This document shows positions 1-9,884 of a stretch of DNA of 64,000 nucleotides, in pieces; position 1 is the stretch's first letter, and every line of letters begins with the position of its first letter. The position numbers and the translations under genes are program-made. Source of the stretch: Hyperoplus lanceolatus. Lineage: Eukaryota; Chordata; Actinopteri; Uranoscopiformes; Ammodytidae. The notes below the pieces were generated by a model. That model made no database searches, was not told the DNA's origin, and saw only the letters and a program-made list of their open reading frames with translations. Where the stretch lies: assembly GCA_026929865.2 (NCBI GenBank), contig CM049405.1, positions 16,372,001 to 16,436,000 on the forward strand, written 5' to 3'.

Positions 1-1964
1 CAATGCTTGTTCACATTAAGCATGTTTTTTCACTTCACTCATTTTGAGTATAGTAATGGCAATGTGTCACATCTACGCATGATCCAAAATGACCTTGTTA
101 TTTCCATGTATATAATTACAGCAGAAGAGAAGACTGATGAAGACTTAAGTGCATGTTGCGTATGCGCCACTTTAAGGAGTCATTTGTCAGAAGCGATAAT
201 GTCAGCCCTTATGAATTGGACAAAAGCATGTAAATGATGTTTTAATGACCCTTTCTCCGTCATTGTGGGTAAACAACATCTGTTCTCCGGGTCCCAGTGC
301 TTTACAAAGTGACCTCTCTGTCATGGTTGCCTTATGTGAGTGTTGCAGGTGGACCAGTCTCTGGAGAGTCATAGAGTGAGGGCAGTGCAGGGTGCACCAC
401 TTATATTAATGGACTGGCTTCCATTTCCATATGTTTACTCTGCTCCATTGCAGCCAGTGTAAAAATCCTCTGTCTCCAGCTCTGCACTGCTTTTTTTCAA
501 AACAAAGAGTTACGAATGCGGTGTCACAACACACACAGCGAGTGAGAATAATGACCCTCACTGCTAGTGAATCACCTAATGCAGACAATTTACGGTGTGG
601 GTGCCACTTTATGACTTAACTGAACGAGAGGTCACTGTAGACTCAGAAAGAGTGACTTGTTTCCATAACAGTGGCTCCATGTTCATCAGGCAAGTGCAGA
701 GCTCCAGAGACATGGTGCGTCTCTCCCCCTTGATCGGGTGTGAATTGCTCGAGGCCGGCAGGTGTTTGGCTACCCATTCACACAGGATGAGAGTGGAATG
801 AAAGAGAACAAGTCTCTGGTTTTCAGGGAACACTCAAACAAACTGAAATGCACAAAACATTTGGGTGAGATGAGGGGCTTGAAGTAGCCTGGCTCCGCCC
901 GCCCGCCTACTTCCGGCCAAATTTCATTTTCCCTTCAGTAGTCAAATGAAATGAAGTACGATGGTCTGGTTGGACCAGGCTAGGCTTGAAGAAGGTTCAA
1001 CTACAAAATAAATGTTGTGCTTTGTTTCCGGGAGAGGTTCAGTTAAAGGATGATGGACTGTATTGCCAAAAGCATGTGGACACCCAAATAGAGTATGATT
1101 ATGCCTGAACTATTGCATCATTCTATAGTCTCTACCAAAATACATATTGTATATGATGCAGTTTAAAGGAATATGATATATATGTATGTTTCAATCTTTG
1201 CCAATTACATGGGAAGAAAAGCCAATAAGACCTTAAAGTTTGGTTTATTTTCAAATTTGATCGAACTGCACAATTGACATACTGCAGGTGAAATGACGCC
1301 AACACTGACCTTATTAGTGTCAACATATGACTCACCCACATTAAAATACTGTTTCCAAGTCAACGTAATTTTAGAACCTTCTGCAACAATATAACTAACA
1401 TTTGCGAAGGCTTAAAATAACATTGATGTCAGTGTCTTCACTTATAGTTCAAAAATTGAGGCTGGTGATTTTCTATATTTTTCTCATTGGCAACAAATCC
1501 CATTAAAAGACCAAAACCAACAATACATTTGTCACTTTTTCACTAAATTGTGCAATTGTTGGGGCTTATCTTCAGATGAGGATTAATATGATTCATATGA
1601 TGCTCTTGTGAGTATCAACAGCTGTGTAATTACAGACTTACTTAATCAAGATATATACAGTGTCTGAGCTCATCAGCTCATGTTCGGATTTGAAATGTTT
1701 CTGCACAGTGAAGGTGTCCATAGCATAGAGGAATAGTGTAGATCAGGCGAAATAGGCAACTCTTTTAGACGGTAAGATCAACTAATAGTTGCTCCTGAAT
1801 TTAATTACAAACCATATCATAGAGTTTTTGAAAAGCAGGTAATGAAATAAAAGACTCTATAACTTGCAGTTGTTTCAGTAGCCTAAATAATCTGTGCTGC
1901 TATTTTACAGAAAATGTAAAAAAACAAAACAATAACTTTACACCTGCTCTTCCTCCTCACGCAG
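1..1964 (+). other. stk39: stk39 last intron (part)
   Basis: This is AT-rich, non-coding sequence upstream of the terminal stk39 exon. It ends in a pyrimidine-rich stretch and CAG acceptor at 1941-1964. I looked for the penultimate exon, which in human STK39 encodes the segment ending FKLAS, and did not find it, so the intron probably extends beyond the left edge. The only structured item inside is a small foldback MITE at 885-982. Short open frames here have no recognisable domains. Confidence 0.6.
885..982. mobile_element. foldback MITE with 9-bp target duplication, copy 1
   Basis: The 98-bp element begins TAGCCTGG and ends CCAGGCTA. It is flanked by exact 9-bp direct repeats GGCTTGAAG at 876-884 and 983-991. 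A 9-bp duplication is typical of Mutator-like elements, so a MULE-type MITE is the best guess. A related copy lies inverted at 10223-10328, and a shorter copy with the same ends lies at 3495-3558. It is non-coding. Confidence 0.7.
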
Positions 1965-2042
1965 GGGTCCGGCTGCGACGACTCGGAGATCCCGGACGAG
2001 GTGAAGCTGATTGGCTTTGCACAGCTGAGTGTGCAGAGCTGA
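1965..2042 (+). CDS. stk39: STK39/SPAK kinase, terminal coding exon
   Basis: After a CAG acceptor at 1962-1964 the frame reads [18 protein letters not shown], then AQLSVQS and TGA at 2040-2042. From memory this is nearly identical to the C-terminus of human STK39 ([23 protein letters not shown]). SPAK is a Ste20-type kinase that phosphorylates cation-chloride cotransporters such as NKCC and NCC. Its conserved C-terminal domain, whose tail this is, binds RFxV motifs in WNK kinases and in the cotransporters. Only the last 25 or so codons lie in the window; the kinase domain lies to the left. The first codon GGG gives Gly where human has Ala, which may be a real change or a slightly different junction. 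The neighbouring b3galt1 matches human synteny. Confidence 0.88.
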   Translation, partial: GSGCDDSEIPDEVKLIGFAQLSVQS

Positions 2043-3470
2043 TGATGCCCTCTTCATGTAACTGAAGCAGGTGAGACAGTTCAGGGGCAGACAGACAGAC
2101 AGACTGAGGAACACACCGCCACCACCACCACCTCCTGCAACATCTATCCCCTACCCTACACCCTTCCTGAAGACTCCCCCTCCCCACTCCTCCACCCTTA
2201 CTTTTCCCATTCCCCGAGGCCAAGCTCTGCCACACTCTCCTTCGCGCTTGCGACCCTGCTCACTGTCCCCTGCCCTGACCGTTTGACCTTTTACAACATT
2301 CCACCGCCCAGCGCACAGACCGGGATCGGGATACAGCCCAGGAAACCTAAATATGTTACTCAGGTGGTGACGTACGTTTATTAATAAGATGTAGCTTTGA
2401 ATGTTTTTAATTTATTCGTTCATTATTCTCACCTTTGTTTTACACCGCATTACCTACGTAAGTGCTGAAAAGGTCTCATTATTTATTGAAATTAAGTTTA
2501 TTTGTCTTGTTTCTCACGCTGTTTCTTCGCCTCAGTGAAATTCAAATTTGCTTTGACTGGCATGTCAAAAATCAACTCATTTGTGATGTATCCTTGGGTG
2601 GGGTGGGGGGCTGACATTTCAGAAAAAAAGCACATTTTTTCCTAATAACGTACAGTAATGAATGTCATAAAAAGAGAATGGATTGTATATCTGTGTCATG
2701 ACATTACATTGACCAGAGGCAGGGGAACGATTAGCTTGAGTGTGCAGAAAACATAATGAGACCTGGATGCTACTGTGTATGATTTGCTGCTCTCAACAGT
2801 GCGAATGCTTCAAAATGTTAGAGGTGCCTTGTTAATTTTTCTGTGCCTAAGAAAGTTGTTGATGAGTGAGACCAGGGGAAGAGCAGAACCCCACTGATTC
2901 CCATTTCACAAATGTATTAATCCAGCAATGACACAATTCAACTCAAGTATCTTAATGAGACAAGCTTTAATGCACTTTTGGGCTGAGCGTGTGCACCCGA
3001 CAAGCAGATGCTTAGCCCCTGGAGACAAGTTAACTTGTGTGCTTTTGTCGTCAAGACAAATAAAACATAACTGAACGTGTAGTTGTGTTATCTGCTCATA
3101 GACAGAAACCACAAGTTTAAATTTCTTTGCTCTGTCCTGCTGCACTACAAAACCTTTTATTCCCAAAAATATAGCCGTTTCTAAAATGTACTGTATGACA
3201 ATGCATCTGTGGATGAAACCAAAAGGCAACTATTGAGAGGGTGACGAGCCATTTCTTTGTCCAAACAAGTCCAGTAGCTCTTAATTATTTTAAAGTATTG
3301 AGGTGGTAAATATTAACTCCTACTAAATTCTTTATTATGAAGTAATTTATTGCTTTTTTATGTACAGTATGTGAACCATTTCAGCATATAACCCCTGTTC
3401 CCTCTCTGTAATCGGCTGATGTCAAATTTCTGATGAAAAGCAACAATAAAGACTTGCTATTATTTAAAAA
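2043..3470 (+). other. stk39: stk39 3' UTR (inferred)
   Basis: This is non-coding sequence after the stk39 stop, ending just past an AATAAA at 3445-3450. A length of about 1.4 kb is plausible for this gene. The first 250 bases are C-rich with CCACCACCACC runs and give a spurious open frame at 2071-2286. The exact cleavage site is inferred. The MITE at 3495 lies just beyond it. Confidence 0.5.
3445..3450 (+). promoter_or_regulatory. stk39: candidate stk39 polyadenylation signal
   Basis: A canonical AATAAA in the context CAACAATAAAGACTTG. It is the first clean plus-strand signal I noticed downstream of the stk39 stop. Use is inferred from position only. Confidence 0.45.
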
Positions 3471-3494
3471 TTGTGAAGTGGAGTATTCATTACT

Positions 3495-3558
3495 TAGCCT
3501 GGCTGTCGCCAGACAGCTCAATCATCGCCGGCAGCCTTGGCTGGGTTCACCCAGGCTA
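3495..3558. mobile_element. foldback MITE, short copy
   Basis: A 64-bp hairpin-forming element that begins TAGCCTGG and ends CCAGGCTA. The flanks are TTCATTACT at 3486-3494 and TTCATTATC at 3559-3567, which match at 7 of 9 positions and fit a decayed 9-bp duplication. It shares its ends with the copies at 885 and 10223 but has a different interior. Confidence 0.55.
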
Positions 3559-3567
3559 TTCATTATC

Positions 3568-5313
3568 AGCTGACGTGCCAATCATGACTTGATAGCACAC
3601 AACTTATAATATCTGATATATACAGTATCTCTCTCTCTCTCTCTTTCTAACAAACAGCAGCTAAAAAAATGCAGCTAACAAACAGCTGCATTTTGGTTGC
3701 AGTGTCGAATTAAATCTAGGATTGTATTTATTGTGGCTTTAAAGTGAGACTGCACATTTTATGAGAAGGGATGACATATTCTTCCATATAAAGTTGAATT
3801 CATGAGCAATACAATGTACTGTTGCTTTATTTAAACACTCCATGGTTTTGTTTGGTTTGGTCTGATTTGACCAATAGTTCTAGTAGCTAATGTTATTCAA
3901 TACTAGCAGACTTTAGATCAATGTAACTGACTCTTGTTATACAACGTTTACCCCTATCCTGTCATTTCAGATTTGTAGGCCAATCCGACGTAGTTGGGGA
4001 AGTTACATAGACATGCTTTAAAAGGCTAAATCATTTAAAATAAGCCCTCATGGGATCAATGTACAACTTCCTAATTTTAATTAAACTTAAGTAACCCCCT
4101 GCAAGTCTAGAACAGGGAACTTGAAACGGACAACAAATAGACACAGTGATATAACTTTAATTATTCAAGTATTTGTTTTTTAATATAAAAAACATATAAT
4201 GTATAACAACAACCCCTTGCGAGATAGATGCTTTCACAGTAAATGTCACATTAGCTTAATACTACAAAACCTTTGAAAAAATCACATAGTTTTTCCATTA
4301 TGCCAGTAGCAGTGCTTCAGTAATCACTGATATGCAGGATACGTATGACAGTACATCCAGTCTGTGATGGTCTTAGCTACAGTAAAACTCATACTTACAC
4401 AATATGATGCTGTATTTCTCTTGATTTGTGGAGGAGCTGATGGGCTGATATAGCTGCTGACGTATAACCAAGAGCAGTAAGTGGAGTAATGAGGAGCTGG
4501 TCGCTGAGACACAATTACCTCAAGCATTGATATGGCAAAGAGGGGGGAAAATCATATATGCATCTGGCTTTTTTTTAGAGAGAATAGGCAGTGAAATCAT
4601 AACAATATGTAAACAAAAACATCAGGCAGATTTATACAAAAAATTAGTGGTTTTCATTATTACTAACGTTTAAGAAAAATTATTGCTTTGTCGTGGGATA
4701 AGATTAACATTTGCATTTTCACTGTTTTCAAAGTCCCCTTTCCCTTTTTAATAATATCTTTTAAATATAACTATAATAGATCGTTAAATATTAATTGAAT
4801 ACTTTAGTGTTGGTGGCATAGAAACTCTCTTTTGGAGTACACTCCTGCAGGAAGATCAGGGTGCTGAGTCAGCAGCCATGCAGTGAACATAGCAAGGCAG
4901 AAGGTTGTCAGTGTGGGGGCTTGAACCGGGTGTAATGCCATCTTCACCCCCTAGTACTTAATGCCTACTTCTGATTGACTCAATGCTTATAAAGAATATT
5001 CTGCATAAAATGGACGTGGAATACATGATCAAAACTACCTTCAGACAGTAACAACACCATCTAAACATCTTAATTATGCATGAGAATATGCGCTTTACAA
5101 GCCTCATGCATTCATTAACAATCGTGAGGTGTAATCAGCAGAAATAGACATAGATGGATGATGATGAAAACATTTGTCAGGATATGGAGACATGCAGCAG
5201 CCCCCAATGTTTTTACATTACTCAAGTGTGATGCATTTTAAAAAGGAGAAAGGAAAAAGAAAAAGAAAAAGAAAAAAATGCTTCAGTTTTGTTCAGCGGT
5301 CATCGTTGCCCCC
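3568..5313 (-). other. b3galt1 3' UTR and stk39-b3galt1 gap
   Basis: AT-rich, non-coding sequence between two convergent genes. Minus-strand AATAAA signals occur at 3826-3831 and 3727-3732 and could end a b3galt1 3' UTR of about 1.5 kb. If so, the two transcripts stop within about 400 bases of each other. Nothing else is recognised apart from an AAAAAG tract at 5245-5277. Confidence 0.4.
5245..5277 (+). repeat. (AAAAAG)n simple repeat
   Basis: Several imperfect AAAAAG units lie immediately beside the b3galt1 stop codon. On the gene strand this is a CTTTTT-rich stretch at the start of the 3' UTR. Confidence 0.8.
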
Positions 5314-6300
5314 CTAACATCTCAGGTGCTTCTTGCTGGACATGTCATTCCAAATCCGATGCATCTCCTCCGGGGAGATCTGGTGCACGGTGATTACCCG
5401 TCGGTACCTGCACAGACTGTAGGCCATTTTCCAGTGATTAAAGCCACTGTTCTGATAAGGGTGTACGCCCATCTTACGCAAACACAGTCCCACATACACA
5501 TCCTCCAGGTGCAACAGTCTTGTGTGTAATGACGTCTTGTAGATCAGCTCGGCTACGTCCGACGAGAACACGTAGCCGGTGCCCGAGCAGAAAGGCGGAT
5601 ATTTACTGTCGGGGTACAAGTCTCTGGACATGTACCACTTACTGCGCATATCCCTAATAGGACCACCGTTAATGACGTAGCCGGTGAAATATCTCCTGCG
5701 TGGCTTGGTACTGGGCTTCAGCAGCTTGTAGATCAGATTGTCCATGTTGACGAAGATGTCACTATCCGTCTTCAGGACGTACTGCGCCTGGGGGCAGAAG
5801 GTGGACACCCAGCGCATGCCCATCATGGTCTTGAGGGTGAGGTTGTGGTAAGAATCGATGAAGTTCTCCACCACAATGTCATGGAAGATCTGGCTCTCCT
5901 GCTCCACCATCTGGTTGAGGACGGGGTCCGTGTTCCTGCCCAGCAGAAAGATGGTGAGGATGCGCACGTCGCTGTATGTGCTCTCATCCCCCCAGGTCTC
6001 CCGGATGGCCTGCCGCGCGTCAAACTCCTTGTGGGTGGAGCTGATGAGAATGACCAGGAAGGGAGTGACACTTTCGCATTTCTTCGGCTCGCTGATGACA
6101 AACTCAAAGGCATGTGGGTTGAGGGAGCGGGCGTGGATGTTGGTGAAGGTGAGGTTCTTCAGGGATTTGGGAATCTTACGTATAGGAATAGACATGTGGC
6201 CGACATATGTGGACGTTGGGCGAGAGATACTCAAATACCACAGAGCACTCGCCCAGCAGACCACTGTCAACAGGTACAAACATGACACTTTTGAAGGCAT
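5314..6300 (-). CDS. b3galt1: beta-1,3-galactosyltransferase 1
   Basis: A complete single-exon CDS of 328 residues; human B3GALT1 has 326. The enzyme is a Golgi type II membrane protein (GT31 family) that adds galactose in beta-1,3 linkage from UDP-Gal to GlcNAc-ended glycans. Visible parts are a short cytoplasmic tail, one signal-anchor helix at about residues 7-26, then a luminal domain. The domain holds the family motifs RQAIRETWG (97-105), a DxD-type KTDSDIFVN (177-185, metal and UDP-sugar binding), FCSGTGY (237-243) and LEDVYVG (265-271). Sequons NLT at 49 and 153 are kept. The C-terminal segment from residue 284 appears identical to human from memory. The start is chosen because it gives the human N-terminus (SKVSCLY) and has A at -3. 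Teleosts may have a and b copies; I cannot tell which this is. Confidence 0.96.
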   Translation of the reverse strand: MPSKVSCLYLLTVVCWASALWYLSISRPTSTYVGHMSIPIRKIPKSLKNLTFTNIHARSLNPHAFEFVISEPKKCESVTPFLVILISSTHKEFDARQAIRETWGDESTYSDVRILTIFLLGRNTDPVLNQMVEQESQIFHDIVVENFIDSYHNLTLKTMMGMRWVSTFCPQAQYVLKTDSDIFVNMDNLIYKLLKPSTKPRRRYFTGYVINGGPIRDMRSKWYMSRDLYPDSKYPPFCSGTGYVFSSDVAELIYKTSLHTRLLHLEDVYVGLCLRKMGVHPYQNSGFNHWKMAYSLCRYRRVITVHQISPEEMHRIWNDMSSKKHLRC

Positions 6301-6413
6301 TATGCAGCATGTAGGTGTATTTTGATGAGATGGATCTTATAAGGCCTTCTTTGCATGAGCAATGTTTCACCCAGCGAGGCAGCACTAAGCTGCTCCAGCG
6401 GGCACTCTGACAT
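6300..6413 (-). promoter_or_regulatory. uORF, 37 codons, stop overlaps b3galt1 start (TAATG)
   Basis: The upstream ORF starts ATGTCAGAG at 6413 and encodes MSECPLEQLSAASLGE and onward for 37 residues. Its TAA stop shares its last A with the A of the b3galt1 ATG, forming TAATG. A ribosome that translates it would finish exactly at the main start. Such overlaps are known to allow termination-reinitiation in some viral and eukaryotic mRNAs; use here is inference. The uORF frame differs from the main frame. Confidence 0.6.
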
Positions 6414-6430
6414 TAATTGTCAGTAATGGA

Positions 6431-6529
6431 TTACTTTCCAGAGAAGCGATGCAGTTTGCGTTTTAATGCAAAGCACTTTAAAATCTTATAGACGTCCAAT
6501 TTCTCTTGGTGACACTTCTGCTTCTCCAT
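6431..6529 (-). promoter_or_regulatory. uORF, 32 codons
   Basis: The upstream ORF starts at 6529 (ATGGAGAAG, with A at -3 and G at +4, a good initiation context) and stops at TAA 6431-6433. The peptide is basic and Lys-rich (MEKQKCHQEKLDVYK and onward). It lies wholly inside the 5' UTR, ahead of the TAATG uORF, and would be expected to reduce scanning to the main start. Confidence 0.5.
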
Positions 6530-6535
6530 TTACAT
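6530..6535 (-). promoter_or_regulatory. minimal start-stop uORF (ATGTAA)
   Basis: The first six bases after the predicted splice acceptor are ATG TAA, a start codon followed directly by a stop. Such minimal uORFs are known to stall ribosomes in some mRNAs. It exists only if splicing uses the acceptor at 6536. Confidence 0.45.
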
Positions 6536-6577
6536 CTGAAAGAGAGACAGAGACAGAGAGAGAGAGAGGGGGAGAAA
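6536..6577 (-). promoter_or_regulatory. b3galt1: splice acceptor of b3galt1 coding exon
   Basis: On the minus strand a run of about 40 bases that is almost all C and T (CCCCCTCTCTCTCTC and onward) ends in TTTCAG, then ATGTAAATG. This is a near-ideal polypyrimidine tract and acceptor, and it places the intron-exon boundary at 6536/6535. The matching donor is not identified and probably lies far to the right. Confidence 0.7.
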
Positions 6578-8799
6578 TGGTACATTAATATAAAATAAAT
6601 AGATCAAACAGGCCCTAGAAAAGTATTTTTAATAAATCATGAGAGAAACCATATAAGTTATTTCCCACCAAATCCAATATACTCTGCAGTTGCATTTTAA
6701 ATATACAAAAGGAACATCATAGATTTAGCTATCAGCAAGTATAGCCAAAACAAGACAAACAAATGAGGAAATACTGCATTTGATAATAATACTGGCTCCA
6801 TGAATTTATACCATTAATAAGCCCAATTACTGTAGAAACAATGCAAACACACGTCACGTCGTTAGTTGTTGGGAGTCAAAATTCATCACAACACAAAAAT
6901 GAATTTGTTTCCTTTGAGTAAATCTAGTTGGATGAAAGGAAAAGACTCAGGTGAGATCAATATCTAGAAAACGTGTTGGGAGAGAATGTAGTGAAATCAG
7001 CCTTCTAACAAAATATATTAATTTTTGAAGTTTAAATATCATTCAGTGGCAGCATATATTGAGACGTTAGGGTTTTCTGTATATAGCGTTACAGCTTTGG
7101 GGGCAAATTTGCTTTGTGACTATTACTGCGATTTTCAATTTCATTTTTTCTGTTCTCTTCCATTCAATGAAAAACAAAACAGAACACTTAATGGCTATGC
7201 TCATGTTGGCCTACTAATGAAGCATATATGTTTCAAAGGGCAATAGGAAGCAGAGTCTCAACACAATGACATCTCGTTGATGTCCTGGAGCGCTGAAAAT
7301 GCATCAGACTGCATCATATTATTCTGGTAATATTGTTTTCTTCATTGGTGAAAGCAGCAGTAGCACATTGTTAAAAATATTCAAGTCATGCACTACATCG
7401 TTTTCCTTAAGAAAAAAGTACAAAAGGTTGGTTAGTTGCTGTTGAGCTAAACAAAGAGATGAAACTCGCAATGAAGCTCGCAATGAAGCCAAAAAGAGCT
7501 GCAATGCTAATTCTCTGCAATAAGCAATAAGTGACCATTTTCACAACACATTGGCTCACAAGGTCAATTGATACTATTTCATCATACAAATAACCACTAC
7601 AGCTGCTTTAAGTACAGTATGCATGTCAAATGTACTTGGTAACTTTATTTTTTTTATAAGTCATGTATTTTGTGAAAGAAAGTAACAAGAAATGCAACAA
7701 TATTTTCAAAGTTCAGCAGATGATTCTGGTGCCCGGGTTGACATTTCACAAGAGCAGACAAATGCCCCTTTACATTTAAACAGAAGTCAAAAAAGAAAAA
7801 GGTTTACAAGCTCTCTTGTTCTGTGGTTCAAAAGAGCTGAGGGGCTGGTGGCATTCTGTATGACAGCTTGACACAGTGGCACAAAGGTAACACCGTGCCA
7901 TGATAAGACTTTCCCCTGAGGTAGTTCTTTCCCTCTGGTTTGTTCAATACTGCTGCTATACTGTCTGCCTGTTACTGCGCTGACAGAAATCTGACATGTC
8001 TATTTTTTTGGCATGGAGCCTACATTTGGTTGAGCGTTTGCGCAGGTACCTGAGTAGCTATAGTATGTGATAGTCTGTGTTCACATATCCTATCTTTGAA
8101 ACTCCACTTTAGTTCTGTGAAGGCAGATCTGACATTGTACCACACGACCATAATGTACTTCAACTCTGATTCCATCTTCAAAGCATGGAGAATAGCAAAA
8201 CCTGGTCTGAAATGTAGCCATGGTGACTTGAAGTCCATTTAAAAATAGACTGCCATTGCATGCACTTTGCACCCTGAGCTATCCTGAGAGACCTTACATT
8301 AACAACAAATGATACATACATTCTTTGACAACAATGCCTTTTTCTTTGAAGAAGGTAAACTGTCACACAAATTTGTTCTGCACTTTTATGCCAGTTGATT
8401 ATAAGAAATCAACCTTGTAATCTTGCATCCGCACGCTTTAGTTGATGTTGGTTTAAGAATAGTTTATAGAGCTGCAGATTATCAGACTGAGACATAAACT
8501 GTTACTTCTCAGTTTATTTTGTACTCAAACATTTCCCCGGGAGTCTTTCAGCAAAACTCTTTACACTGAGAATATTTGCTCACAAAATCAGACTCCCCCC
8601 TTGCCAAATTATATCTTATAGGATTTAGAGAAGCAAACAAGCACTCTCTTTAACAACAGCTTGATGAGGTGTAGGGATTACACAGTGACGCCAATATTTT
8701 CTAATACCAGAGGTGGGATAAGGGGGTCAGGTAGAGTGAAGACAGAACAACAGGTGAAGGCCAAGCAAGGCCAAGTACACTTTCGATTTCTTCAGTTTA
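6578..8799. other. b3galt1 intron sequence, nothing recognised
   Basis: AT-rich sequence with no coding exon, RNA gene or clear transposon. Short open frames on both strands have no recognisable domain. Confidence 0.5.
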
Positions 8800-8919
8800 C
8801 TGCATATTGCACATACTGTAAATAATGTTCCTCATTTTGCGCATTTCAATCTATTTACTTATTATTTTATACTGTTTTTTTACTTACCTTTGCATTATTT
8901 GGAATAATAAATTGTATAT

Positions 8920-9884
8920 CAGTGATTCTTGAGAACTGGGACAAAAGGCCATCTTCCATATGTAACTGCTGTTATGTTTAAAACTAAAAATATAAAAAAT
9001 TGTAGATGTTATTAGGGATTACGAATAGAATGTCTGGAGCACAATTATCCCCTTAAATTTTATTTTATCATTATTATTATTGTCAAATATAGGACACTTG
9101 TTATCTTCTCACGACGTCCAAAACAGTGTGTCCTCAGAGAAGGTTTCAATCTTTCATATGCAATAAAACCTATTAAAAATGTACTTTAATGATTAAAAAT
9201 AGCTTTCTTCATCAAAAGCAACACTAAATATTCTCTCATATCAATAGAAACTGTTTTTCTACAAAACATTCATGTTTTATATGGTTTCTAAGTGGTGGGA
9301 CAACTTAACTGTAAATCAACACCGTCAGACATTTCATTATGTAAAATGTAATAAAATCAGGCGAAATAAGGGGCAGCTGTCACTTTGAAGGACCTCTTGT
9401 CAAATTCTACCTCTTCAAAGTACATTAGAGTCAGACAGGCTCTGATAAGTGTTGTAGTTTTAGAATATTTTACATTCCGAATCTTGAAAGTTCTGTGTCA
9501 CAACCATAATATGTCAACACCGACTTACAATTTCTGAAGAAGTTATTTAACATTTTTTTTATCATTTTATTTTCCTGATGTAGTTCATACTAGCACCTAT
9601 CATCAACAGAAAAACCAAATGGCTACTAGATACATTCCATTTGTTATGTTTAAGAAACGTTAAATATGTCAACACCGTCAGAAAGGAAATCTGACGGAGT
9701 TGACATCTGACGGTGGTGATAGACCAATGACGGTAACAAAAAAAAAGCTGGGAGGTTGTTTCAAAGCTTAGCTCAGTAGCTTAGTATATGTTGGATACAT
9801 ACATGTAATTTAATTTGACGAAACATAGGGTTTGTATTTTTTCAACATTGCACCCTGTTTTGTCCCACTTCTCAAGAATCACTG
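8920..9884. mobile_element. unclassified inverted-repeat DNA element
   Basis: The left end reads CAGTGATTCTTGAGAACTGG and the right end is its inverse with one visible difference, giving terminal inverted repeats of at least 27 bp. The flanks are ATAT at 8916-8919 and 9885-9888, a possible 4-bp target duplication, though a TA duplication with a longer repeat also fits. It is about 965 bp and has no transposase frame. The interior holds several copies of a GTCAACACCGTCAG motif. It sits inside a LINE tail, so it is younger than that LINE. Confidence 0.7.
9315..9737. repeat. array of GTCAACACCGTCAG motifs in both orientations
   Basis: Copies or near-copies lie at 9315-9330 (ATCAACACCGTCAGAC), 9513-9523 (partial) and 9668-9681 (exact). 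Inverted ones lie at 9691-9704 (CTGACGGAGTTGAC), 9707-9720 (CTGACGGTGGTGAT) and 9728-9737 (partial). The core CCGTCA/TGACGG recurs at uneven spacing. In DNA transposons such internal arrays often bind the transposase; that role is inferred. Confidence 0.65.

Larger units (their letters stand above)
6301..6535 (-). other. b3galt1: b3galt1 5' UTR within the coding exon
   Basis: These 235 bases lie between a strong splice acceptor and the b3galt1 start codon. They hold three upstream ORFs (6530-6535, 6431-6529, 6300-6413). The leader must be completed by one or more non-coding exons to the right, as in mammalian B3GALT1, whose coding sequence also sits in one exon behind non-coding 5' exons. Confidence 0.7.

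Noticed and set aside
1957-2235. 92-codon minus-strand open frame
   Set aside because: It is antisense to the stk39 terminal exon and its C-rich 3' UTR; the low-complexity Trp/Gly-rich translation has no domain.
2071-2286. 71-codon proline-rich plus-strand frame
   Set aside because: It lies in the stk39 3' UTR and arises from CCACCACC and CCTCC runs.
5845-6325. Two long plus-strand frames (146 and 155 codons)
   Set aside because: They are antisense to b3galt1, whose protein match is decisive.
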